Assembly (NCBI GenBank): GCA_009929485.1
Contig: SAAJ01000007.1
Location: 25,304 to 89,303 of the forward strand
Direction: 5' to 3'
DNA length: 64,000 nucleotides
Origin: Negativicutes bacterium
Lineage (GTDB): Bacteria; Bacillota; Negativicutes; Anaeromusales; Anaeromusaceae
In this document: in pieces, positions 1 to 8,121 of the stretch
How the letters are laid out: each line of letters opens with the position of its first letter
How positions within the stretch are numbered: the stretch's first letter is position 1
Translations under genes and position numbers: made by a program
The notes under the pieces: model-generated
The model's database searches: none
Seen by the model: the letters and a program-made list of their open reading frames with translations, nothing else
What the model was told of the DNA's origin: nothing

Positions 1-46
1 GTTTCAAAAGACATTATCAATATGTATGATACATTACAAAACCATG

Positions 47-739
47 TTATACACCGCGAAGTTCAACTGACGGAAGCAATGGAAGAACCAAATTTTTCAA
101 ATTCATCATAGTCTCTTTTGAATAAGAAGAAAGTCCTCTTTTTAATATATTTCCAGAATCAACAAATTTTTGAAGATAATAACGTTGAGCCCCTTCAATC
201 CATTGAGCAATTAACAAAATATCTTCACTTGTATGAAGCTCACGCACCACAGTAGTTCTAAATTCATAGGGTATTGTTCCAGAAAGCAAAAAAGCAACAC
301 TGTCTTTTACAGATTCAAGATCATAGTCTTTAAGACCGATAGCTTGTCCATACTTTTTAGGTGCATTTTTAATATCCATGGCGACATAGTCAACTAATCT
401 TTTATCGACAAGCTGTCTCAGTTTCTGAGGGTCGCTGCCATTAGTATCAATTTTAACAGCAAATCCAAGCTCCTTAATATTTTGGAGAAATAACTCCAAC
501 CCCTTTTGCAACAGAGGTTCACCACCACTCACGCAAACTCCGTCCAAAAGCCCTTGACGTTTTCTCAAAAATTTTATTATTTTCTCCGAGACAATACGTT
601 CTCCAGAAAAAGCCCCTTGAACAAGAGACGCATTATGGCAAAATGGACAGCAATAATTACACCCAACTGTGAAAATAGTACAGCACGTCTTATCAGGATA
701 ATCTAATAAGGACAACTTATTAATTCCACCGATGTACAT
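47..739 (-). CDS. NrdG2-type radical SAM activating protein
   Basis: Radical SAM glycyl-radical activase of the anaerobic ribonucleotide reductase activating family (NrdG2 type). A CxxxCxxC motif (GCNYCCPFCHN) near residue 28 would bind the 4Fe-4S cluster that cleaves S-adenosylmethionine; a GGEPLL motif follows. The N-terminal IGGINKLSLLDYPDK is typical of this subfamily, so I take the ATG at 739, giving about 230 aa. The frame stays open to 790 but no clear ribosome site supports the longer form. No NrdD-like reductase is visible in the window, so the partner is unknown. The family assignment is firm; the substrate is inferred. Confidence 0.85.
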   Translation of the reverse strand: MYIGGINKLSLLDYPDKTCCTIFTVGCNYCCPFCHNASLVQGAFSGERIVSEKIIKFLRKRQGLLDGVCVSGGEPLLQKGLELFLQNIKELGFAVKIDTNGSDPQKLRQLVDKRLVDYVAMDIKNAPKKYGQAIGLKDYDLESVKDSVAFLLSGTIPYEFRTTVVRELHTSEDILLIAQWIEGAQRYYLQKFVDSGNILKRGLSSYSKETMMNLKNLVLPLLPSVELRGV

Positions 740-808
740 GCCACGCCCCATTTCCATATGTTTATTTCCAAAAACACAATAAGCGCCCATAACTATGAAA
801 TAGCAAGT

Positions 809-1594
809 TTATCGATGACTCCCCGCTTCACTCAATTTTTCCAAAAATGCCATTAAATACTCATTTGTAATCCGAACATAGGTCCCTTTCATTCCTAAAG
901 ACTGACTTTCCAGAACACCTGCGCTTCCCAGCTTACGCAAAGCATTGACAATAACCGAACGAGTAAAGCCTTTCTGATCGGCAATGCGACTTGCAATCAA
1001 CAGTCCTTCATTCCCCTCAATTTCCCGCAAAAGATAGCGCATCGCCGTTTGCTCTGAGTAAGAAAGAGTGCCAAACGCCATTTGCACAATCGCTTTTTTA
1101 CGCGCAATCTCTTCTGTACGGTCATTTTGATCCCGTAAGAATTTTAAACCGACTACAACGGCTGCATACTCCGCTAAAACCAAATCTGCTTCAGTGAATT
1201 CTTTCTCAAACTTTGCAACAATCAACGTGCCGCTTCGTTCTCCGCAGCCATACATAGGCACTATCGTAGTAAATTTATCACTAAACTTGCAAAGCAAATC
1301 CCCGCTAAAAGCACAACGACTCTCTTTCAATCGTACATTAGGAAGTGTTTCTGTAGCTCGTAACAACCACTCCACATAGCGTTCGGGAAAGCAGCCCACT
1401 TGAAGAACCTTTTCCAGCATTACATCGCATTCAAAGCCTTTTTGTAATGAAAACCCCAGAATTCCTCCCTCACGATCGCCAATATAAACATTGGCTTCTA
1501 ATACCTGGCCCAAAATGGTTGCAACTTCAGCATAGGTAACCTTTGCAGCAGTTTGCAACATACGATTCATTGCGCGCATGCGCTCTAAGATCAT
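809..1594 (-). CDS. codY: GTP-sensing transcriptional repressor CodY
   Basis: Global nutritional regulator of Firmicutes that binds GTP and branched-chain amino acids and represses stationary-phase and amino-acid genes. The N-terminal GAF-like domain (about residues 1-150) and the C-terminal winged helix (SRIADQKGFTRSVIVNALRK, near residues 200-220) are recognisable. I place the start at 1594 because AAGGAGCGG lies 6-7 nt upstream, giving 261 aa, the normal CodY length; the longer open frame to 1681 lacks a ribosome site. It stands alone, without the usual clpY/clpQ neighbours. CodY is one marker of the Firmicute origin of this DNA. Confidence 0.95.
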   Translation of the reverse strand: MILERMRAMNRMLQTAAKVTYAEVATILGQVLEANVYIGDREGGILGFSLQKGFECDVMLEKVLQVGCFPERYVEWLLRATETLPNVRLKESRCAFSGDLLCKFSDKFTTIVPMYGCGERSGTLIVAKFEKEFTEADLVLAEYAAVVVGLKFLRDQNDRTEEIARKKAIVQMAFGTLSYSEQTAMRYLLREIEGNEGLLIASRIADQKGFTRSVIVNALRKLGSAGVLESQSLGMKGTYVRITNEYLMAFLEKLSEAGSHR

Positions 1595-1697
1595 CTTTTC
1601 CGCTCCTTTCGTATAAAAGAGTCTATTCTTTAGAAAGAAAAGCCGTACAGACCTCCGTCCACACGACTCTTCAAAAAACAAAAGCTTATAGTTTAAT

Positions 1698-2291
1698 TTA
1701 CACCTGACCCTCCGGCAGTATGCCCAGCTTCCTGCGCCAATACCTTGAATAAATAGCGCCCAAGGGATTATGGGCCATAACGCGATCCTTAGCCACTAAG
1801 CATGATACAGGCGCTGCGGAAGCAGAAGTAAACAGCATATCATGTCCTACGCAGAGGCCTACTGTAAAGTTCAATTCTGTTTTCTCTTTATTCAATACCG
1901 CAGCCTGCACCTTCGGATTACACATAACCTCTTTAGCACCGGCTTTTATCGGCTCCAATCCCAGATGGTTTTTCTCGACAGCGCAAACCTTGCAGCAAAC
2001 CGAATGAACTTCAAAAAACTTGGCAAAATACGCCTCGATCAGCTTAGCTTCTTCAGCTAAACCGATACAAAAGGCCAACCCAATTTTCTTAGTTCCTAAG
2101 AGTTTGGCAAATTCTACACTTTCTTCCAGACGGGTCAGCTTCAGATAATAGCGGCCTTCCGTGCAGGCTGCAGCCTGCATCATTTCCAAATCTCTTCTGT
2201 GGTACTGTTCTTTCACGTCCTCTACCGACCAGCCTAAACAGTTTTGTCCGATTTTATAGCAATTTTTATGTCCGCATTGTGCACATTTCAT
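1698..2291 (-). CDS. DUF1847 metal-binding-like protein
   Basis: Cysteine-rich protein of 197 aa matching the DUF1847 family. Paired cysteines at the start (CAQCG, then NC) and in the middle (CCKVC) suggest metal or Fe-S binding, but no reaction is known. No signal peptide or membrane segment. It lies directly downstream of the Mrp-type ATPase on the same strand with a 28-nt gap, so it is probably co-transcribed with the Mrp gene, which would agree with a metal or Fe-S role. Function unassigned. Confidence 0.75.
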   Translation of the reverse strand: MKCAQCGHKNCYKIGQNCLGWSVEDVKEQYHRRDLEMMQAAACTEGRYYLKLTRLEESVEFAKLLGTKKIGLAFCIGLAEEAKLIEAYFAKFFEVHSVCCKVCAVEKNHLGLEPIKAGAKEVMCNPKVQAAVLNKEKTELNFTVGLCVGHDMLFTSASAAPVSCLVAKDRVMAHNPLGAIYSRYWRRKLGILPEGQV

Positions 2292-2319
2292 AAACCTTCA
2301 CACTTCTTTCAAAAGGTCT

Positions 2320-3099
2320 TTACTCTTGCATCAATTTAGCAATAACTTGCTCCCATGCTTCTTCACAAGCTGGAGAACCGGCCTGATCCGGAAGACCTTG
2401 ATCGCCTCCCAACATAACCAACGGATCTAATGGCAAGGCGCCTAAAAAAGGAATATTCTTTTCAGCCGCCAGCTTTTCTCCGCCTCCTTGACCGAACGGA
2501 TAATGACAATGTCCGCAATCAGGGCAAATAAAACCGCTCATATTTTCAATCAAGCCCCGCAAAGGCAGCTTAACAGCCGCCGCAAAATTCAGCGATTTTC
2601 GCACATCCGCCAATGAAACCTCTTGCGGGGTTGTCACGACGATTCCTTCACATTGCGGCACATCTTGAACCAAGGTTAAAGGCTCATCACCGGTGCCAGG
2701 AGGGCTGTCCATCAAGAGAACGTCCAAGTTTCCCCAATCGGTATCGCCAAGCAATTGCTGTATCAGACCAATCTTCAAAGGCCCGCGCCAAATTAATGCT
2801 TCGTCAGGTGTGTTGAGCAGCCCCTGCATCGTAACGACTTTTACATTCGGCCCATGAGTAAAGGGCTGAATTCTATCCCCTACAGCTGTATGCTGCTGCC
2901 CCCGCATGCCAAAAATGCCGCTTTGGCTCGGTCCGTGCAAGTCCGCGTCCAACACGCCCACTTTCCAGCCTTTAGCCGCCAGACGGACTGCTAACTGCGC
3001 GGTTACCGTGCTTTTACCCACGCCTCCTTTACCGCTCATAACCAGCCAGCGGCGTTTAATGCCTGCAAGATTTTTCTCGATCTTCGTCATTTCACTCAT
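2320..3099 (-). CDS. Mrp/NBP35-family Fe-S carrier ATPase
   Basis: P-loop ATPase of the Mrp/ApbC/NBP35 family, thought to carry and transfer 4Fe-4S clusters to target proteins in the cytoplasm. The deviant Walker A motif MSGKGGVGKST is near residue 21, and a CPDCGHC motif near residue 195 would hold the bridging cluster between monomers. Length (259 aa) is normal for bacterial short Mrp proteins. The ATG at 3099 follows GGAGTAGGAACT. It sits in a same-strand run with two ferredoxin-MinD ATPases upstream and DUF1847 downstream, a grouping suggesting Fe-S or metal-cofactor work. Confidence 0.9.
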   Translation of the reverse strand: MSEMTKIEKNLAGIKRRWLVMSGKGGVGKSTVTAQLAVRLAAKGWKVGVLDADLHGPSQSGIFGMRGQQHTAVGDRIQPFTHGPNVKVVTMQGLLNTPDEALIWRGPLKIGLIQQLLGDTDWGNLDVLLMDSPPGTGDEPLTLVQDVPQCEGIVVTTPQEVSLADVRKSLNFAAAVKLPLRGLIENMSGFICPDCGHCHYPFGQGGGEKLAAEKNIPFLGALPLDPLVMLGGDQGLPDQAGSPACEEAWEQVIAKLMQE

Positions 3100-3157
3100 A
3101 GTTCCTACTCCTTCAATTTTTCTATAATATTTTCTTTATCACAAGCCGTGCTTGCTG

Positions 3158-4015
3158 CTATAACGCTTTTTGCACGTTCTGCCATAATAGTTGGATTGCT
3201 GTCTGCAGTTCTTTGCCGCCGCTTTCCCAAATGCTGCAGCCTTCGGAAGACGCCTTGCGAAAGGCTTCATGATAAGGAAGTTCGCCTACCGGCACAAGCC
3301 CCGAATCCGCAATCCATTTTCTAGCAATGGCTGTTTGCCCCTCATGCAAGGTCGCCTTATTAATACATGCCAGCACCGGAACTTCAAAGTGTTTTGCCAG
3401 CGCCACTAAGCGTTTCGCATCAGCCAAGCCGCTTCCTGTCGGTTCTAATACCAACAGCACAGCATCAGCCCCGGTTAAAGAAGCAATCGTAGGACAGCCT
3501 ACACCGGGAGGACCGTCGACCAAAAGCCATTCCGCCCCCTGCAGCAGAGCCCGTTCTTTAGCCTCCCGACGCACCTGAGAAACTAACTTCCCCGAATTTT
3601 CAATTGCAATGCCCAATTCCGCATGTACCAAAGTCCCAAAGGGACTTTCCGATACCAGCCAACAGCCTGCCTGCCGTTCCCTCATATCCACCGCTTTTTG
3701 CGGACATACCAATGCACAGGCGCCGCAGCCTTCACAAGCAAGCTCGTCTACTACTCCGGCGCTAGTAATAGCACCAAAGCGACACACTTCTTCACATTTC
3801 CCACAGCTCGTACAAAGAGCTTGATCGACAAACGCTTCCAGCCCCGCAAAAAAAGGTTGCCTTTCAATTTCTTTCGCGTTCAGCGTCAGATAAAAATTAG
3901 CGGCATCAACATCGCAATCCACCAAAACCTTTTTTTCTAAAATGCGCGCCAACGCAGCACTCACCGAAGTTTTGCCACTGCCGCCTTTGCCGCTTAGCAC
4001 AACAATTTCTTTCAT
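3158..4015 (-). CDS. ferredoxin-MinD fusion ATPase (second copy)
   Basis: Fusion of a MinD/ParA-type P-loop ATPase with an inserted two-cluster 4Fe-4S ferredoxin domain. Walker A is LSGKGGSGKTS near the N-terminus; about residues 60-110 carry two CxxCxxCxxxC sets (CTSCGKCEEVC and CEGCGACALVC). The family is common in strict anaerobes and usually comes as adjacent pairs, as here; its substrate is not established, with Fe-S or cofactor assembly often proposed. It overlaps the upstream paralogue by 4 nt (ATGA), implying translational coupling. Confidence 0.9.
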   Translation of the reverse strand: MKEIVVLSGKGGSGKTSVSAALARILEKKVLVDCDVDAANFYLTLNAKEIERQPFFAGLEAFVDQALCTSCGKCEEVCRFGAITSAGVVDELACEGCGACALVCPQKAVDMRERQAGCWLVSESPFGTLVHAELGIAIENSGKLVSQVRREAKERALLQGAEWLLVDGPPGVGCPTIASLTGADAVLLVLEPTGSGLADAKRLVALAKHFEVPVLACINKATLHEGQTAIARKWIADSGLVPVGELPYHEAFRKASSEGCSIWESGGKELQTAIQLLWQNVQKAL

Positions 4016-4872
4016 ACTTTATCCCCCTTGGCCAACGCTCTCACTTGCAGCCAAAAATTCGGCCAATCCACCGAAATCTGCGTATCGATATTCCCAGCAG
4101 CATATTTTTGGGCAAATTCCCTAGAATAAGGAATCCGCAAAAGGAGCGGCACGTTCATAGTCTGGCATAGTTTTTCTACTTCTTTTTCCAGATGACTTCC
4201 ATCGCTTTTATTGAGCACAACTCCCGCCGGAATGCCAATCCTGGCTGCGACAGAAAGAGCGCCTCTCAAATCATGAATGCCAAACAAGCTTGGTTCCGTA
4301 ACCAAAATGCAGCAATCGCTCCCTTTGACAGCCGCTACCATGGAACAGGTAGTTCCAGGAGGACAATCAACAAGGGTCAACTCCGGCTTTCCTGCAGCTG
4401 CCGCTTTTTTAGCCGCATCAATTACGACTGTGCTTGCTACGCTGCCAATTTTGAGCAGTCCTTGGATATATACATGTTCCTGCCCGTCTTTTCGCCAAAC
4501 ACCACAGCGCACCTGCCCCACTTCTTCTGGCCGCTCCCGCAATACCTGCGCCGGACAATGTCGGACACAAACACCGCAAGAATGGCATAATTCCGGAAAT
4601 ACCATTGGTTTTCCCCCAGCCATAGCCAGGGCTTGAAAACGACATAGATCCGCACAAGTACCACATCCAATACACTCGCCGAACAATTCAGGAACTTGCC
4701 TCGTCACTACTTGTTCCTGACGCCACTCTACCTCACCAAAAACATCGCCATCAGGCGCTTCTACATCACAATCAACCCAAATAATACTATCGGTTGGCGC
4801 TTTCTGCATCATCAATGTCGTCAGAGTAGTCTTTCCAGTACCGCCTTTGCCGCTGGCAATGCTAATACGCAT
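4012..4872 (-). CDS. ferredoxin-MinD fusion ATPase (first copy)
   Basis: Paralogue of the next gene in the operon: MinD-type ATPase (Walker A ASGKGGTGKTT) with two inserted 4Fe-4S ferredoxin motifs (CIGCGTCADLC and CHSCGVCVRHC). The start at 4872 is chosen because AAGGAGTGAACTT precedes it and the Walker A then falls at the expected position near residue 8; a longer frame to 4965 lacks a ribosome site and has no conserved sequence. Probably first gene of the run ferredoxin-MinD, ferredoxin-MinD, Mrp, DUF1847. The two ATPases may form a heterodimer (inference). Confidence 0.9.
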   Translation of the reverse strand: MRISIASGKGGTGKTTLTTLMMQKAPTDSIIWVDCDVEAPDGDVFGEVEWRQEQVVTRQVPELFGECIGCGTCADLCRFQALAMAGGKPMVFPELCHSCGVCVRHCPAQVLRERPEEVGQVRCGVWRKDGQEHVYIQGLLKIGSVASTVVIDAAKKAAAAGKPELTLVDCPPGTTCSMVAAVKGSDCCILVTEPSLFGIHDLRGALSVAARIGIPAGVVLNKSDGSHLEKEVEKLCQTMNVPLLLRIPYSREFAQKYAAGNIDTQISVDWPNFWLQVRALAKGDKV

Positions 4873-5088
4873 AAGTTCACTCCTTTTAAAGTTTTCTAAA
4901 AGTTCATTAAGAAATATGTTTCTTTTATATAAATCTATCCTACCACTTGAAGATTTTTTCGTCAATTACGAAATAAGTTTCTTTTTTCTTGACAATTCCC
5001 AATATGTATCTTATGCTCAATTTGAAACATATTTCTTTTCAGTTTTCAATCAGCCTCATCTTATACGGATTCAAGCGAAAGTAATTCA

Positions 5089-5122
5089 AAAGCCTGCGCA
5101 AATCCATCGTTCACGCAGGCTC
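5089..5122 (-). terminator. rho-independent terminator after the TSCPD gene
   Basis: On the minus strand AGCCTGCG pairs with CGCAGGCT and is followed by TTTTG. It lies just after the stop at 5135. Confidence 0.65.
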
Positions 5123-5134
5123 TTCTTGTTCAAG

Positions 5135-5389
5135 TTACGCAGTGTGTTCTTGTCTTTTTTGCCATTCCTCTAATGCTTGCGCTAATTGATCTGTACAAGA
5201 AGTACCATTGCGACATAGATTGCCTCTGAATTTATCAATAAATTCTTGTACGTCCATTCCTTCCACCAAAATACCAATAGCCCGTAAGTTCCCGGGACAT
5301 CCTCCTTTAAAAGAAACCTGACTCAATTTCCCCTCATAAATTTCAAAAGAAATTTCCTTTGCACAAGACCCGACTGTCTTATACTTCAT
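5135..5389 (-). CDS. TIGR03905-family TSCPD domain protein
   Basis: Small cytoplasmic protein (84 aa) of the TSCPD/TIGR03905 family, whose domain also occurs at the C-terminus of some vitamin-B12-dependent ribonucleotide reductases. The family pattern is clear: CA near residue 8, GGCPGNLRAIG in the middle and a conserved cysteine pair, CRNGTSC. The start at 5389 is placed by GAGGTG six bases upstream; the in-frame GTG at 5398 lies inside that ribosome site. Biochemical role unknown; the cysteines suggest metal or thiol chemistry. It is divergent from the NifX-like gene at 5476. Confidence 0.8.
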   Translation of the reverse strand: MKYKTVGSCAKEISFEIYEGKLSQVSFKGGCPGNLRAIGILVEGMDVQEFIDKFRGNLCRNGTSCTDQLAQALEEWQKRQEHTA

Positions 5390-5475
5390 ACGAATCACCT
5401 CATTAAGTGTACTTTGTCCTTCTCAGCTTAATGAAACAAATTTCATTTGTCAATAATTATCAAGGAGGAATTAAT

Positions 5476-5850
5476 ATGAACCCGTGCAACACTCGCCCTG
5501 ATATCGTTTTAACCAGCCGTGGCTTGCATCCTGAAGCAGCTTTAGACCCTCGCTTTCGCGGCGCTTCTTTTTTAGCCGCATACTGGAAGCAGCCGGAAAA
5601 GTGGCTATTCATTTCACTAACGACGGATCAGCCCAATAGTAAAGAGCAGGAAACTGTTAAAAAAATTTTAGACTGGCAACCTTCATGTATTGTCACTGGT
5701 TATATTGGTTTACAGTCCTTCCGTTCTTTAGCCAGAGCAAACATCAAAATTTACACTTACGAAAAAGGCTCTATCATAGACTGCGTGCATGCAGCCTTAA
5801 ACAATACTCTTCCATTATTAAACCATTCTAACGCCCTTGATCTTCATTAA
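5476..5850 (+). CDS. NifX/NifB-family cofactor-binding-like protein
   Basis: Cytoplasmic protein of 124 aa with the fold pattern of the dinitrogenase iron-molybdenum cofactor family (NifX, NafY, NifB C-terminus): DPRFRGASFLAAYW at the start, a central strand and CIVTGYIGLQSFRSL. In diazotrophs these proteins hold FeMo-co precursors; in anaerobes without nif genes they form an uncharacterised metal-cluster group often beside MinD ATPases. The ATG at 5476 follows AAGGAGGAATTAAT. It is the only plus-strand gene in this part and is divergent from the TSCPD gene. No nitrogen-fixation role is implied. Confidence 0.75.
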   Translation: MNPCNTRPDIVLTSRGLHPEAALDPRFRGASFLAAYWKQPEKWLFISLTTDQPNSKEQETVKKILDWQPSCIVTGYIGLQSFRSLARANIKIYTYEKGSIIDCVHAALNNTLPLLNHSNALDLH

Positions 5851-5856
5851 AACTTC

Positions 5857-5902
5857 ATAGAGCTGCAGACATCTGAAAACGCAGAATGTCCGCAGCTCTT
5901 TT
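5857..5902 (+). terminator. rho-independent terminator between converging genes
   Basis: GAGCTGC and GACAT on the left pair with ATGTC and GCAGCTC on the right, followed by TTTT on the plus strand. It closes the NifX-like gene and may also stop the converging IscU gene. Confidence 0.7.
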
Positions 5903-5915
5903 CTATGCCTGACAT

Positions 5916-6305
5916 TCATACCACATCATCAGCAGCAGATGATGTTTTTCCTAAATATTCTTCCACTGCAGCATGCAATGCCGCAGCTCCCAAGTTGGAA
6001 CAATGTTTTTTAACTTCCGGCAAGCCCCCTAAAGCCTGCAAAATATCCTCTTCGCTAATAGCAAGGGCTTCTTCCAAGGTTTTCCCTTGCGCCAAAACGG
6101 TTGTCATACTGCCAGAAGCAATAGCCGGCGCACAACCAAACACAAGAAAACTGCAGCGTTTAATCCGTCCTTCGTCAACTTTAATAAAAATAACGCACTG
6201 ATCCCCGCAATCGCCGTCTCCCATTACACCAATACTGTCCGCATCCTTCATCAGCCCCACATTTTTCGGTTCTGTAAAATGCTCCATTACCATTTCAGAA
6301 TACAT
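5916..6305 (-). CDS. IscU/NifU-type Fe-S cluster scaffold
   Basis: Fe-S assembly scaffold of the IscU/NifU N-terminal type (129 aa). The three cluster-binding cysteines are present in family contexts: GDCGDQC, FGCAPAIASGS and KHCSNLGAAAL. Such proteins receive sulfur from a cysteine desulfurase and pass 2Fe-2S or 4Fe-4S clusters to apoproteins in the cytoplasm. No desulfurase is adjacent, which is unusual because iscS or nifS normally sits next to it. It stands alone between a converging NifX-like gene and the ABC exporter. Confidence 0.9.
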   Translation of the reverse strand: MYSEMVMEHFTEPKNVGLMKDADSIGVMGDGDCGDQCVIFIKVDEGRIKRCSFLVFGCAPAIASGSMTTVLAQGKTLEEALAISEEDILQALGGLPEVKKHCSNLGAAALHAAVEEYLGKTSSAADDVV

Positions 6306-6355
6306 AGCACACCTCTTTACTAATCACTTGCTTTCGCACCGCAGAATCTCACTTC

Positions 6356-7090
6356 TTATTGAATCCACTTCTTTTTAATATTTTGAGTACTATACCAAAA
6401 CAAGCCCATTGAAAACACACACAATATTAGAAATTCATCCATTATAGAAAACATAGTCGTACCATTTATAGCCCCGCGCAGCATGTCTGCTCCATATGTC
6501 AAAGGCAAGCAATACGATACCGGTTGCAGCCAAGCCGGAAGATTCTCTACAGGAATAAAAAGCCCGCACAAAAACATCATCGGAAAGCGAAAGAAATTGG
6601 AAAAAGTTTGCGCTTCAAATACTTCACTGGCGGAAACCGCAATATAAAGACCTAAAAATGTGGAAGTCGCCGCAATAAGAACTATTGCTAGAAATAGAAC
6701 AACCCAATCTACGCCGGATAAGTCGATCAAAAAAGAAGCAAAAAATACCGGCACCAACGCATTCACAATCCCAAATAAAATTGCGCCGCTCGTTTTAGCC
6801 AGCATTAATATATTTAAGCTAATGGGGGCCAGCAAAAGCCGCTCAAAGGATCTGCTTTTCCGTTCAAACGTAATAGTAACCGCCAACATGGAAGTGGCGC
6901 CGAATAAAATAGACAAACCCATCACACCAGGCAAAAGCTCTTTAATGTCAATAGCACTTTGTGTACGGATAAAAAACATCAATGTCCACGATATAGGAAA
7001 CAACAAGCCCCAACTAATATTAGGCGGCTTTAAATAATATGTTTTCATATCTTTACAAAGGATGGCCCAAAAAGCAATACTTTCCCTCAT
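6356..7090 (-). CDS. ABC-2 type exporter permease
   Basis: Integral membrane subunit (244 aa) with about six hydrophobic segments and the ABC-2 family pattern, including FERKSRSFERLLLAPIS and the late FLCGLFIPVENLPAWLQPV loop typical of multidrug or antibiotic exporters of the DrrB/NodJ group. It overlaps the ATPase gene by 4 nt (ATGA), so the two form a coupled exporter. The substrate cannot be read from the sequence. Confidence 0.85.
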   Translation of the reverse strand: MRESIAFWAILCKDMKTYYLKPPNISWGLLFPISWTLMFFIRTQSAIDIKELLPGVMGLSILFGATSMLAVTITFERKSRSFERLLLAPISLNILMLAKTSGAILFGIVNALVPVFFASFLIDLSGVDWVVLFLAIVLIAATSTFLGLYIAVSASEVFEAQTFSNFFRFPMMFLCGLFIPVENLPAWLQPVSYCLPLTYGADMLRGAINGTTMFSIMDEFLILCVFSMGLFWYSTQNIKKKWIQ

Positions 7091-8049
7091 CGCTGCGCAC
7101 CTTCCTTTTCCTTGCGCATCTGTGCCAACCCAATGCCTGTAATATTTACAAATACATCCTCTAAAGAAGGCTTAATCCATTTCGCCTCGTACACCATAAC
7201 GCCGCGCTTTGAAAAAAAGCTCATAAACGGCATAAGTTCGACTCTTTCGCTAGTCAGCACTCGTACTGTTTTCTCATCCGACATATCTACTTGTACAGGT
7301 AACATTTGGGTTAGTTCTTGCTGTAAAGAAGGAGCCTTTCCTTCCACTCGAAACTCAAGTACATGCTGCCTTTGCCCTTCTTGCAATAAGGCTTCTACCA
7401 TTCCCATGCGCACCAATTTCCCTTTAACTATAAACGCAACACGGTGGCATAACTTTTCCGCTTCTTCAATGTGATGCGTAGTTAGAAATACTGTCACTCC
7501 CGTACGGTTGAGTTCCCATATAAGGGTACGTATTTGCCGAACACTTTCTACGTCAAGTCCTGTTGTAGGCTCGTCCAAAAATAATATTTCCGGCTCATGA
7601 AGCAATCCCGCAGCAATAGTCAGTTTCCGTTTCATACCTTTTGAATATGCCTTGAAGGGTTTATTCCCCGCTTCTGACAATCCGAACACTTCCAGCAATT
7701 CTCGTGCTCGACGCTCTCTTCTTCTTTTCTCCATTCCATACAAAGATCCGCAAAAAATCAAATTATCAAAGCCATTCATTTCATCATATAAATTACTTTC
7801 ATCCGCTACCACGCCGATACGGCGCTGTGCATCTTTTACCCTGGCAACACAATCTACGTCGCCTAGACGAATCTCTCCGGCTGTCACCCTTGCCAGCCCT
7901 ATCAACATATTGATTGTCGTTGTTTTTCCGGCTCCATTAGGTCCTAAAAAGCCGAATATTTCGCCTGCTTCTACAGAAAAATCGATTCCATCTACTGCTG
8001 CAAAATCTCCGTACTTTTTCCGCAAATTCTTCACTTCCAGCAAGGCCAT
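7087..8049 (-). CDS. ABC exporter ATP-binding protein
   Basis: Nucleotide-binding subunit (320 aa) of an ABC-2 exporter. Walker A is GPNGAGKTT near residue 39, the signature is YSKGMKRKL, Walker B is ILFLDEPTTGLD, and the switch histidine is in LTTHHIEEAE. The C-terminal extension of about 90 residues is typical of DrrA/CcmA-like ATPases. The ATG at 8049 is preferred because GGAGGTG lies seven bases upstream; a GTG at 8052 is also in frame. It pairs with the permease downstream. Confidence 0.88.
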   Translation of the reverse strand: MALLEVKNLRKKYGDFAAVDGIDFSVEAGEIFGFLGPNGAGKTTTINMLIGLARVTAGEIRLGDVDCVARVKDAQRRIGVVADESNLYDEMNGFDNLIFCGSLYGMEKRRRERRARELLEVFGLSEAGNKPFKAYSKGMKRKLTIAAGLLHEPEILFLDEPTTGLDVESVRQIRTLIWELNRTGVTVFLTTHHIEEAEKLCHRVAFIVKGKLVRMGMVEALLQEGQRQHVLEFRVEGKAPSLQQELTQMLPVQVDMSDEKTVRVLTSERVELMPFMSFFSKRGVMVYEAKWIKPSLEDVFVNITGIGLAQMRKEKEGAQR

Positions 8050-8084
8050 CACTTACACCTCCTGAAACCATAACGCCAAAATAG

Positions 8085-8116
8085 GACAAAAGCGTCAGAG
8101 CTCTCGCTCTAACGCT
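8085..8116 (-). terminator. rho-independent terminator after the PaaK-like gene
   Basis: Minus strand GCGTTAGAGC, loop GAGA, GCTCTGACGC, then TTTTG. It separates the DUF134/NifX-like operon from the ABC exporter genes. Confidence 0.8.
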
Positions 8117-8121
8117 CATTT

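Noticed and set aside
4418..4675. Minus-strand ORFs of 77-85 codons inside the ferredoxin-MinD gene
   Set aside because: Other-frame shadows of a clearly conserved gene, with no translation signals.
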